A DNA stretch of 64,000 bases from Hamiltosporidium tvaerminnensis (taxonomy: Eukaryota; Microsporidia; Dubosqiidae). The notes under the pieces are model-generated. The model had not been told where the DNA came from, did no database searches, and saw nothing but the letters and a program-made list of their open reading frames with translations. Numbering within the stretch: the stretch's first letter is position 1; the number at the start of each line of letters is the position of its first letter. Shown here piece after piece: positions 44,501 to 55,400 of the stretch. The position numbers and the translations under genes are program-made. The stretch lies in contig CM061247.1 in NCBI GenBank assembly GCA_022605425.2, forward strand, positions 1,351,501 through 1,415,500. Reading direction: 5' to 3'.

Positions 44501-45660
44501 CTCAAACATACGATTCTCTTTTCGGAATTGCTTCCTACTTTCATACATCGTAATTTTTTTCTCGTAAACATTCAAAGACTCATTCTTCTTAACTAAAGCC
44601 TCAGAAAGATCAGTTACGCTGCTAAAGTTTAAATTAAACTCTCGCATGATTCTCTTAAGGCTCTTTGTTCCGAAGTGGAGAGCTTTTCCTGCTTACGAGC
44701 TTTCTTGAGAAGATCTTTAGAAAGTACTAACTTAGAAATTTTACTTTCTATGTTTTCCTTCCAAGCGGATCTAGGTTTTTCTTTACGTGTTGCCTCGTCA
44801 TAGCATACCCGAGCTACCTGGATTATCCGTGCCACTGCAGTTATCGTCATCGGCACATAAGAATCAGCATACTCACCGATAATTTGATTATTAAGGTCCA
44901 GATCTTTACTGTCAACCAATTCACTTGGAAGCTTTCGAGTTCGGACCACCACTTTTCCAATTTCCTTCTCCGAGATTTCTTTGATTTTACTGAAAAATTT
45001 ATCTCTCAGGTTTATGTACTCCGTGGTGTCAGTCAGGGTGCATGACTCAGTGAGACAAGTGGCGATTCTACATCGCTCGCCATTCTCTTCTTGCCTTATT
45101 TCCCTTTCTGCCTCATTTTGTGCGAGTTTTTTAAACGCATCGATATCTAATGTGCAGCCAAATTTCTCGTTATAGTACCTCAGAGTAGCGGGCCAGCCAT
45201 TTTTGGGCATTCTCTCAAACCACTTTTGCACTGCTAGAATAGTAGATATAAGCCATTCCTGCTCTACGACTGTTACAGAGTCAAGTATTGAGTACAATAC
45301 CATCAGTCGTTTTCCTTCTAGAATGGCATCTGTATTGAGGTTTATCATGCCGTTGGCTGGTTCCCACGCAGTGGCATCGGTACCAGAAGACGAGAGTATG
45401 GCGTCAACCAAGCCGACTGGACTAGTCTGGCAACTACTGCTTGGTGATTCGTGGGTGGTGTTATGGAAGGTCGGTAGAGGTGGAAGTCTCTCGGATAACA
45501 TTCCTACATCTACATCACACATCAAAATCTCTCCTGCGCTGTTCTCTAAGTTGTTTACAGCCTTTATTTTTTCATTTCTTATATTTTCGCTGTCTACTTT
45601 TTTCCTTCTACCCATTATTTTTAAACTTAATAAGACAAATATATATCAAAAATAATTATA
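41560..45660 (-). mobile_element. LINE with restriction-like endonuclease, copy 1 (nearly full length, decayed)
   Basis: Read 5' to 3' on the minus strand. An N-terminal frame (45615-44629, MGRRKK..., about 328 residues) is followed after a shift near 44640 by the start of reverse transcriptase (44647-44099: LLNWKAAGIDDIHNFFIKK). Next come fragments containing WINVKEDYDSIDYAYL (motif A, catalytic Asp changed to Asn), LQEDSLSRLLFVLCRDPL (motif B; normally LPGDxLSPLLFVLCMDPL), and a thumb/C-terminal region (42815-42561). Near 42400-42510 there is a decayed zinc-knuckle HLATRC segment. At about 42150-42240 a PD-(D/E)XK-type endonuclease reads RPDIFILDKSKNKITFIEVK. This C-terminal restriction-like nuclease groups it with R2/R4-type elements. 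Several frameshifts and stops make it inactive. It abuts the stop codon of the membrane gene at 45676. Confidence 0.85.
43748..43985. mobile_element. Insertion inside LINE copy 1, possibly SINE-like
   Basis: Compared with LINE copy 2 (around 54150), copy 1 has about 235 extra bases here, between CACCTCT at about 43742-43748 and a second CACCTCT at about 43970-43976. The repeated heptamer suggests a short target duplication. On the minus strand the insert contains GGGATTCAATTCC, which fits a Pol III B box (GWTCRANNC), but no good A box or cloverleaf is visible. Confidence 0.4.
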
Positions 45661-45675
45661 AAATTTTTTAATATT

Positions 45676-46461
45676 TTATTTTCTTAATTTGCTTATATTT
45701 GTTGAAACCTGGAATGAAAGTGCCAAGATGAACAAAATAAACCAAATAATACTCAATCCCCACCCAATAACAGAAACCTGGTCAATATTAAAATTCAAAA
45801 TAGCATTTTTAAATCCCCAGTTCCTATTAAACAATAATTCCACAGTAGAAAGAAACAGGAGTGCTCCAAAATAACAGCAAATTATAGACAATAATAAAAT
45901 TGGTACTAAAGCAGACAAATACCAAGCAAATATTACAAATAGCACAAACAGTATACGTCTAAAGTAATTTTTTTCTATAAAAAATTTTATCAAAGCTTTT
46001 TCGTGAAAAATTTCACGATAGGCTACAATCGTTAAAATACCAAAAATAACAAAATGATTCATCTTAAATACAAAGTTTAGAAGAAAGGCTAGAATTAAAC
46101 ATACAACAAAAATAATTTTCCAAATTACTTTAGGATTTCTTTCTATCAAATTTACCATTTTTTGACAAACTTCTGGTAAAATTAAATTTACTGATTTTTC
46201 GTTTTCTTTAAATGTATTTTGAAGTTTGTTAAAAAAACCAAAAAAATATCCACTCAGAATCAATATAAGCAATCCTGTTAGACTTACTGCTGAATATTTT
46301 GCTCCTTTTGTCATTAAAAAAATAGAAAAAGTAAGAAAACAAATTTCAAAGAAATATTCAAAGGGAGTATCAAAACATTTCTTTAAATTTCCCAATAATG
46401 CCACAATTAAAGAGCAATTTATAATATTGAATTTAAATATTAGTAACTTTGAACCATTCAT
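45676..46461 (-). CDS. Multi-pass membrane protein of unknown function
   Basis: 261 residues with about six or seven hydrophobic helices, at roughly residues 12-30, 35-52, 56-76, 110-130, 132-147, 166-208 (long, probably two) and 232-253. A short hydrophilic loop at about 78-108 carries FKENEKSVNLILPEVCQKMV and may face the cytosol. There is no signal peptide beyond the first helix and no transport or enzyme motif I can name. The start is supported by GAGGGT directly against the ATG. A decayed LINE lies only about 15 bases beyond the stop codon, so the gene's 3' end and terminator region may derive from inserted sequence. Its own frame is intact, which argues for function. Confidence 0.75.
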   Translation of the reverse strand: MNGSKLLIFKFNIINCSLIVALLGNLKKCFDTPFEYFFEICFLTFSIFLMTKGAKYSAVSLTGLLILILSGYFFGFFNKLQNTFKENEKSVNLILPEVCQKMVNLIERNPKVIWKIIFVVCLILAFLLNFVFKMNHFVIFGILTIVAYREIFHEKALIKFFIEKNYFRRILFVLFVIFAWYLSALVPILLLSIICCYFGALLFLSTVELLFNRNWGFKNAILNFNIDQVSVIGWGLSIIWFILFILALSFQVSTNISKLRK

Positions 46462-46462
46462 A

Positions 46463-46466
46463 CCCT
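46463..46466 (-). promoter_or_regulatory. GGG start motif of the membrane protein
   Basis: Minus strand TTGAGGGTATGAATGG; GAGGGT directly abuts the first ATG. Confidence 0.5.
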
Positions 46467-46534
46467 CAATTTCAATTACAATTTAAAAAGATTTTAAATG
46501 ATAACAATTTTTTTAAAAAAAAGATAAAAATTTT

Positions 46535-46700
46535 TTTACTTATCTACTTATTCCATTCCCATTTTATATTTCAGTGTCGAGTTTAACACCAGAAAATTTC
46601 CAATTGTTGATTTTAATACGTTAAAACTCGGGATTATAGGAGTCGACTTATATATCCGATGTAGTTTATATCCCACAAAATGGCAACAATGAATAAAAAA
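46535..46700 (-). repeat. Head-sharing short repeat, partial copy
   Basis: Shares ACTCGGGATTATA, a TTTATATCCCACAAAATGGC block and TTATTCCATTCCCATTTTAT with the copies near 6225 and 27045. Only the middle and tail are recognisable. The remaining 46701-47264 holds no gene. Confidence 0.45.
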
Positions 46701-47264
46701 AATTCAGGAAATTGAAAAAAGGGAAGATATTAAGAATATTTAAGGTGAAAAAAATATTTTTTAAGCTCCATTTTAACTAATAGATTTACATTTCAAGTGA
46801 TTTAAAAATTATAATTGATTATTAGCACAATACAATTTTTTATTTCAAGTAAACCAATATATTTTAATTTAAAGTACTATTAAGAACTATAAAATTTGCT
46901 TTAATTTAATTAATTTAAATTTAGAATAAATGTTGCAGTCCATAATGCACCCTCATGTCCTTAGTGCCCGTTATTGCTAATACATACCCCTTTATTTTCA
47001 ATTGATTAATAACCTCCTTTATTTAATATTCTTTCATCTTTAACTCCCCAAACTAAAATAAAAAGTATTTTTTTTCATAATAATAATAGAAGTAAAGTTC
47101 AAACAAATGTTTATATACATATAATTTTACTTCTCTCTCCAAAAATATTAATCGTTATAATTTTCAACATAAAACCATTTCCTTTTATGTTAACATTTAT
47201 TCTTTTACAAAATAACACATATTGAAAAAATAGAAAAAACAAAGTAAAATTAAATCCGCTTTAT

Positions 47265-48620
47265 TACGCTTATGTAGGCACTATTTTTGCACATTTTCGT
47301 TTTCTAATTCTACCATATTATTAATAAAACTATTTGTTATTGTACAGACAGATGCATTTAAAAAAGAATCAAACGAAACGCTTTTAGTCTTTGTATTCAT
47401 GTCAAAATCCTCTTTTTATCAAAAACCTATTATCTTCAAGAAAATTTCTCATATGTATATTTGAACAATTCTTTTCTATGATTCTATCTTTATATTTTTC
47501 AAAATGTTTACATATTTCTGTATCAGTTTCAAGATTCTTATATATTTCAGAAGCCGTGGTTGTTTAAGATCAAGCAAGATACCTAGACTCATTTACTTAA
47601 TTATACATTTCAGACGCAGTCTCTTAATTCCACTGTGTATATCCTGGATCGTATTTTCTTGCTGTGAATACTTCAGAAATAATTTCATCGATAAATAATA
47701 AATCGTCGTTTATTGCTTCATAACTATACTACCAGAAAGAAGATTATAACTACAAGTTGACTATTAAAAGGTTGAAATGATGATTTATTTGTGACACTAT
47801 GTATTTTTCTATTATAAGCCCATATAAATTTTTTTTTGCTAACATCTTTTAATTGTTTGGTTTACTCGTTCAACTTGTCATTGGGTTTTTGTATTTTTTG
47901 TCTCTCATCTATGATTTGAATCTTGAGACCAGTTAAGTATGTTTCCAGCAATTCATTTTTATATTCTTTGCTATTATCAGATTAAATCGCTACAGGAATA
48001 CTAAAATTATCAAATATAAATTTTGATGAATCTTTTACAGACTGCGAAGTCTCATCGACTATCGTAAAACCCTTAAAGATGTTTTGTATAAATGTCGATT
48101 ACGTTTAATCTCCAGTATTACTCCACATTTTAATCAGCATATCTTCTAAGATCTACACGATCGATCATAAATAAATCATTTTTTTGTAATATTTTTTATA
48201 CAAATTGGCTGAAGTTTTTATAAAGAATTGAATCTACCGCATGCTTTACATGCTCTTACAAATTTAATTATGCATGTCTTGGAAATTCCATAATATTTTT
48301 GCCCAATTAATGATATCATTTTATTAATTCCAAAATTTTTTACAGAATGGTTTGACTTCATATATGCTTAATTTGCATCTTTTCCAATTCAAAAACAACC
48401 TTCAGTATTCATTCGCGCCTTTTAAGTAAAGATCGTGTCCAAGTATTTTGAATTGATTTGACTTTCTTCTCAAAAGTCTTTTGTCTTATTTGGTGTATTT
48501 AGCAAGATACTGCCTGGTCTGCAAAAAAGTCACTGGAATATCCTTTTCTTCCTTGTTTTGGTCAATTACTATAGTTGGTATTTTGCCATGATTATTTTTT
48601 GTTATTTGTAAAATAAAAAT
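47265..48620 (-). mobile_element. Fossil LTR-type retrotransposon integrase
   Basis: Minus-strand translation, with many stops, follows a retroviral-type integrase and its tail. Around 48190-48330 there is a zinc-binding-like segment, YYGISKTCIIKFVRACKAC (the CxxC remains). Around 47900-48160 there is the core, NDLFMIDRVDLRRYAD (first Asp), then IPVAI*SDNSKEYKNELLET (second Asp). The third acidic residue of the D,D35E set appears to be lost: the family's QGQVER corresponds here to NDKLNE, with Asn in the Glu position. A charged C-terminal region with SEVFTARKYDPG follows near 47650-47700 and a tail reaches about 47265. No reverse transcriptase or LTR pair is recognised, so this is a partial fossil. 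Confidence 0.7.
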
Positions 48621-49253
48621 TAAAAAAATAAGAAATGAGTAATAATGTTATCCTTAAATTTTTTTTCATGTTTAGTGTCATTTTTTCGCAAATTTGTTTC
48701 CTTATAACATTTTATTGCACTTTAAAACATTAATTCAATCTAAATATCAAACAATAGCAAGCCGAAAACTTTGCATTGAGATTATTTTAAAGCATATTTC
48801 CTGTCAATCGTTTAGTTTCGAAGTCTATAATGCGATCAAATAGAAATATCATAGGAGTAATATAAGCTGTAATAAACATGAAATAACCAGGAAATTATAA
48901 GAAAGGAAAATAATACAAACAAGATTATCTATTATAAACAAAGGTGTTATCAATATATAAAAGACTATTAGAAATAACCGGGCACTATAAATATGGGAAG
49001 CACTAAAGACCGTGACAATAAATTTGGATTATTTAGATCATTAAAAATTATATGACGCTATTTTAAAATATTAAATTTTTGTTTTTGAACACCAATATCT
49101 TTATTACCGAGTTCTTCTGGTCAAAATGAATTGAATATTGGTTTAGCAGAAGAAGTTTCAAGTCAAAGTTTAACGTTTTTCTGCACTTAAAGCCATGTTA
49201 TAGATTTGATTTAAAAAAGAAAACCACTAAAAAGAAATTCTGCAGTTGGCATA

Positions 49254-49257
49254 CCCC
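49254..49257 (+). promoter_or_regulatory. CCCC start motif of secreted paralogue 2
   Basis: CATACCCCTTTTAAGAGAA directly precedes the ATG at 49269; compare with the motif of the paralogue at 33541. Confidence 0.55.
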
Positions 49258-49268
49258 TTTTAAGAGAA

Positions 49269-50021
49269 ATGATGTCGATTTTAATCTATTTAATAGTAGA
49301 AAAATATTTGTGTTCAACAAGTAATAAATCTGTATTGGGAATAGACAATATTTCGGAAAAAAACCGTTGTATAGAACTTTTGATAGAAAAATTTAAATGT
49401 GAGATAAAGAATTCTTTTCAAATTAGCGAGAACGATTCACTGTCCAAAATCGCGTATACATTCACAAATTTTATATCTATGAAGATACTTAAAGAACAAA
49501 GATTCCAAAAAATTGCACATACTATTAAAATTTTACATTTAAAGAATAAAAGTTTTGTTGAAAAAAGTGATGATTTTTTCATTCCGAATTATAACACTGA
49601 TGATATTAAGATTACCAAGACTGTTGTCATGAAATATAACAAAGCTTTGATATTTTTTGTGTGTATTTCATTGAGAAAAAGCTACTTTGAATCTATAAAA
49701 AATATTTACAATAACTTTCTAGAATCTATTAAAGAAAATGCTCACTTATATAGTGATTTGATTTTTCAAAATATTCCAAATGTAGAACACATAATTGAAG
49801 CAATCGATAAAATGGAATCAATATATAAGTCTTCTCTTGGTACTATATGTTCAACGATGAGTAGTATATTAAACGGTAAGATTGAAAAACAACAAATACA
49901 AGAATTAAATGATATAATTCTAAAATTAGATGGAGAAAAACAAATTTACTTAAAAAATAAGCAAATTTTTAGCAATCTTTGGCGCGTGTTCAATGAAAAA
50001 AATCGAAGTAATTTCTTTTAA
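49269..50021 (+). CDS. Secreted helical protein, member 2 of a paralogous pair
   Basis: 250 residues, the same length as its paralogue at 32789-33541, on the opposite strand 16 kb away. The N-terminus (MMSILIYLIVEKYLCS) is a likely signal peptide. The C-terminal half is best conserved with the paralogue: NFLESIKEN, NVEHIIEAIDKM, SSLGTIC...SSILNGKIE, LNDIILKLD and QIYLKN. The N-terminal halves are more divergent, so change is concentrated there. No known domain. Both genes carry a TACCC(C)TTTTA motif about 10 bases before the ATG and both sit in transposon-rich DNA. It may be a lineage-specific secreted family; function unknown. Confidence 0.75.
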   Translation: MMSILIYLIVEKYLCSTSNKSVLGIDNISEKNRCIELLIEKFKCEIKNSFQISENDSLSKIAYTFTNFISMKILKEQRFQKIAHTIKILHLKNKSFVEKSDDFFIPNYNTDDIKITKTVVMKYNKALIFFVCISLRKSYFESIKNIYNNFLESIKENAHLYSDLIFQNIPNVEHIIEAIDKMESIYKSSLGTICSTMSSILNGKIEKQQIQELNDIILKLDGEKQIYLKNKQIFSNLWRVFNEKNRSNFF

Positions 50022-52254
50022 GCAGTTACAATTTGAACACTGAGAAATTCTTCAAAATATCTTTACCTTCCCTTAAAACTAGATGAAATAAATAAAATGA
50101 ATATTTTTTATACCGACTATTTTATAAACGATTGCATTTTCTTACATTAAAAAATATTTTAGGTGAAGAAATATAAGCTAAGAACTATGAATATCAATTT
50201 TTTTTTAATAAATCCATTTTAAGTAAATAGGAGAATATTCGGAATTGATTTATCCAATAAGGATAATGAGATAATGATTCCATTTTTTATAGATAATTTT
50301 AGAATACCAACAAAACCTTTTTATAAAGTCTAAAAATATTTTTTTTGTCTTGTGAATAATAAAATTAATTGTGATCCTTTTAAATTGGTATATAATTAAT
50401 GAATAAGTAATAAAAATTGAACCATTTTTACAACCAAATTTTAAAAAAAATAGAAAATAAATTCAAGTAAATTAATATTTTTCTGCAAATTTTCTTATTC
50501 TGAAGGCTCCGATATTTTTTTGTTTATATTCATGTTTTGGAGGAAAAAAGTATTATTTTTAAACAGGTAATTTTTTTTAAAAAAGAAAATGGATTGTGAC
50601 AAATATGGAATTAGAAGATTTGAAAAACTGTAAAATTTCAGGAAATTTACTATCCAAATATATATCGCAAACAAAAAAGATGGTTTTAAAGCGACCCAGC
50701 GAAATATAGATCGAAAATGTTAAATTATATACTACGGATGTTAGCGATATCATTAAAGAATTTATAGCAAATGATAATAAAAAAGCTTAAGCCAAGGTAT
50801 TTAGTTCTATATATTTCCCTGTTTGTATTGGTATAAACGCAATATACCAAGAAATCATAAAAAACTGCAGCTTTAAGTGAGAGAGAGCAGAACCAATGTT
50901 TAAATGAACCAAGAACTGCCAGAAATACCAGTCTTTTAGCAAAATAATACACTTTAGACGATAAGTGCAAATTATTCATCTGAATTCTTTTAGATAGATC
51001 TTGTTGATATCCAGAATTACTCGACAGAAAAGACGATTATGAATGAATCTTCTATATTATTTATATACATACCAAGTTTCTCTTTGGGGTACAATTACAA
51101 AAAAAATCAGCACAGGTGTTGCGAATGCGGGTTAAAATTATATTTTCTTAGAAGATGCGCCAAGCATTCCACAAATAGATAATTGAAAGGGGTTTGTAAA
51201 GGAACGATAAAAAAAATCTGAGTTGATCACAGGTTTTCTTTTATTACTAGCAGAGTGAGGTCCCCATGAAATTAAGGACAAGTTGAGAAATGCACACGAC
51301 AAATATATAAAACTTACTATGAATTTAAAAACATCTAGCCAAAAAATATAGATTGCTTTAAAAAGAAAATCGTACTTATATAGAATCAAACCTAAGAAGA
51401 GCAATAAAAATTGCTCATTAGTGGCTTTAAGAAGTCTTATAGAGAAAAACTGTTAATTACTAAGAAAATGTAATTGATTAACAATATTCTTCAAGCTCTG
51501 ATTAGTGGAATATAATATCTCAAAAATACGGATTCAAAAAATCGATATTTAATTTCATAAAAATTAAATATATATTGAGAAAAAAGTATCAATAAAATCG
51601 ATATTTTTCAAAAGAGTCCCTTAAAAATCGAGAAAAATATGAAGCTCGTATAAATATGATACGAATATATATTTTTTTACTTTAAAATTAAATCCTGATT
51701 ATGTGATGCTTGCTAACAAACAGAGATTTCGATAACAATCAACGGAGCAAAAAAAGCAAATGATTGGCTTCTATGAGAAAAGACTTTGGAATTTTTGCTA
51801 GAAGGGGTAATGATGGCTTTTTAATAAAATGTGACAGAAATCAGAAAATTGATTGAAAAAATGTAGTAAAAAGTATCAGTATGGTTAATTATCTCATATT
51901 AACAACAACGTGAGTGATTTAAACTTCATTTCTGAAAATATACTGTTTATACCTGTAGGGTAATATTTTTCATTTTAACTTATTAATGACTGTTTTTTTT
52001 GTTTTTCTAATTAATTCTATTTTTCCAAATAAGAAAAATATATGTAGAAAAAAAATGCGCAAAGAAGAATTAGAGTAAAATAAGGAATCTGGCGTTTTTA
52101 AATTGATAAAGCTCAGTTAATTTGATTATTCTGTTCAATATTCAAATTGACCATAACAGATATAATGAATTGTTTTTAGAGTTATTTTTTTATGTTTGTG
52201 GAATGGGCAATGGTTTTGAAATGAGTTCTAGTATTTATTTAATTCAGGGGGTAA
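50022..52254. other. Stretch without a supported gene
   Basis: About 2.2 kb of AT-rich, broken sequence. Short frames at 50725-50979 and 51138-51404 lack start motifs and domains. Nothing recognisable as a repeat copy is seen. Confidence 0.4.
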
Positions 52255-55200
52255 ACCCTTTTTACACTTTTATAAATTCCCTTCTGCCTCTTGTACACAA
52301 TCTTATCTTATTCTAAATCTGAATCTTTATGTTTAATGTTTGTTCCTCTTCTGAAATAAAAGAAATAATGTCTTTTCTTTTAAAATGTTTAACACCGACT
52401 TAAAAATATTTGCTTGTTTTAAAGCGAGTGTTGGTTCTTCATGCATCTCTGCTCTGATAATAACACTTAATGACGCTCTCTACTAGCTTTCATTGGCATT
52501 TGATCCTGACTCAAGTCCTCTTCGTCGGTAAAATGAAATTGTTTTGACTTTCTTTTTAAATAAAGGATTATATCTATGCCTATTCGTTCCTGGGAATTTT
52601 AAATCTTTTGGGCGACCTCTTATAGTATTTTGTCACAATAACGTCCAAGGTCATCACATAAAGGATTATCTATCCACTATACATATAAATAAGACCCGGT
52701 TATTTTGCTAATAGGCCATACATTCTAAGTTTTTGCGTTTTCAACTATTTAAAATAAATATTAAAAAGCGCTTTCTATTTCAATGAGTGTTATCTTATTT
52801 TTTCTCCTACAAAAATACATATGTCGGGTTTTTTATTCCGAATCTTGGCTTCAACTTTTATTCTAGTTTCCACTATTATCTCTTGCCCCCCTCACCAGAA
52901 TACATTTATCCTAAATATAGCAGAAAATTAGTTCATCACGGGGCCTAATATTCCCTTTCTTAAGCCATCTTGAAGAGTCACTAACACTCACAAGCTCATT
53001 TTTTCTTGACTTATATAACTTTGAATGGAGTTTTCGTTTTTCTATTTCGTTATATAGTTTTGCAAGTTAAGCTTCTTTTAAACTTTTCTTAGTGACTTCT
53101 TCTCCTGACCTAAATTTTACTTTTAAAAGGCTTTTTATTGGTGCAAAGTGAGTTTTATTATTATTCTCCACCTTGAGGATCGCTGCTCGTCTAGTTGATA
53201 TTTCTTTACTTTTTTCCAGACAATCCAAGAGTTGCAGAAGCATATGTTCGCTTCTCAACTCAACACTATGTAAGCCTCTTCCAATTTCTGTTCTAGGAAA
53301 GTACAAATGCTCTTTACATCCTGGGTGAAGATGTATCTTATTCTTCACCAACACCGCACGCACTGCATCATCTAACTTAGAGAAGTCAGTCGATTCAAGA
53401 CGAAGTACCCCTATATGACAGTTGATCAATGATATCGTATGTTGATTAATTGCACCAAATAATTTTTTTGCGTTTAATCTTGTGTGACAAAGTCTTTCAA
53501 CTCTTGCTATAAGTTTGCTCTGTACTTCATCGAATGAGCTACGTGTTAGACTACTTTTGCTATCTCCTATTAGTCCCAAATATTTGTAAACATCTTCCCC
53601 TTCGTAAAGAGTAGCAGTATCGTCGCAACACGTATCAAGTATGGCTGACTTCTCTTTGTTAATCTCTAAGCCAATCACCTTTATAAATTCCTTTGCCTCA
53701 TCTGTAATAGTACTCAATATCGAGTTGTCTGTCGCGAGGAGCTTAATAAAATCAATGAATAAGAGATGTTTGCTAGTATGAGAATCTGCATCGTTATGCA
53801 TTGTATCTCTTGTGTATTTTTCATATAGCTTTCGGCTTAATGGATCCATACACAACACAAATAATACTGGTGACAAACCATCGCCCGGCAATATTTCTTT
53901 ATCAATCTTCTTGTTCATGATTTTTTCAGGCCCTACTGATATGTCAATTTTCACTTTTTATTTGATTACCATTAAAATTTCGAAATCAAACCGAGTAAAC
54001 TAAGTTTTTCGATACATTAAGTCAAATAAGAATATATAACGAGTCATAAGTTGTTTTAACATCAATCCATGTTGCCTAAAGACCGTTTCCGTACTCTTTA
54101 TTTAAGGCATATTGAGTAGAGCCCGTTCTTTCGCTTCTTGCACACCTCTTACTCCTCTTAATTAATTACCACCAATCAAATCTCGTCTTTACATTTAATT
54201 TGAACGACTTATGCTACTCAGTTTACCGTCAGATTTCACAGGTTGACACAATGGTTATTTACTTTTATGTCAAAACCTCTTGGAAAAATTCCTTTCGGTA
54301 TTGAATACATATGCTCACAGTAAAACCAATCAACTTAAGATGTACATTCCAAACATATAACTTCCACAATATCAATAAGCTATTTGTGAAGTGTTGTAAG
54401 TTTCTTGATGAATAAATTGCAAATACCATCAATTTCAGCGGCTTTCTAATTTGGAAGCCATTTAAGGATATCTATAAATTCTTTAAGCGAAGGAAACATA
54501 GTCGTATAATTATCTGACACGAAAGGTATAAAATAGTCATTATACGTAACTACTTTATTGTTTTTATTCCACATTGTAAAATAAATTCTAAATTTTCGTC
54601 ACGACTAACCACATGCTCAGATTCAACACGCTCGAATAACCCACGATAGAACCGACCCGGAATAACTCAAACATCCAATTCTCTTTTCGGAATTGCTTTC
54701 TACTTTCGTGATCAGTAATTTTTTTCTCGTAGACATCCAAAGACTCATTCTTCTTAACTAAAGCCTCAGAAAGATCAGTTACACTTTTCACGTTTAAATT
54801 TAACTTTCGCATGATTTTCTGAAGGCTTTTTGTTTCGGAAGTAAAGAGCTTTGACTGTTTACGAGTCTTCTCTACAAGATCTTTGCATAGTATTAACTTA
54901 GAAATTTCAATTTCTATGTTTTTCTTCCAAGCGGATCTAGGCTTCTCTTTACGTGTATCCTCTTCATAACATACCTGTGCATCTTGCATGATATACGCGG
55001 CTTCCGTAATTTACTCAGCTACATGGAGTTCGCATACTCCCCTACTACTCGATTTATGAGATTCAGAATTTATCTATCAACTAATTCATTTGGATATTTT
55101 CGAGTTCAAACCACCACTTTTCCAATTTCCTTCTCCGAGATTTCTTTATTTTTACTCAAACATTTATCTCTCGGGTTTATGTACACAGAGGTGTCAATCA

Positions 55201-55400
55201 GGGTGCATGTATCAGTGAGACAAGTGGTGATTATGTGTCGCTCTCCATCCTCTTCTGGTTTTACTTCCTTTCCACCTCACTTCTGCTAATTGTTTTAACA
55301 AGTCGAGGGTTACAGCGCAACCAAATTTTTCATATAGTACCCGATAAGATCTATCCAGCCATTTCTAGGCATTCTTTCAAACCTTGTCTGTATTGTTAAA
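52255..55400 (-). mobile_element. LINE with restriction-like endonuclease, copy 2 (5'-truncated)
   Basis: Colinear with copy 1 from about its position 45225 onward, so roughly the first 400 bases are missing, as expected for incomplete reverse transcription. The best frame (53067-53954, 295 residues) covers the RT palm and thumb: LPGDGLSPVLFVLCMDPLSR (motif B) and LLFIDFIKLLA, where the catalytic FxDD box has become FIDF. It continues through YKYLGL, LFGAINQHTISLINCHIG and LYFPRTEIGRGLHSVE. The N-terminal RT part (54588-54989 and beyond) and the endonuclease region (52800-52960) are frameshifted. It is dead but preserves different segments from copy 1. Confidence 0.85.

Noticed and set aside
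50725-51404. Region suspected to be a decayed MULE-type transposase because of a Cys/His-like stretch
   Set aside because: No catalytic motif or consistent order of segments could be found in any frame.
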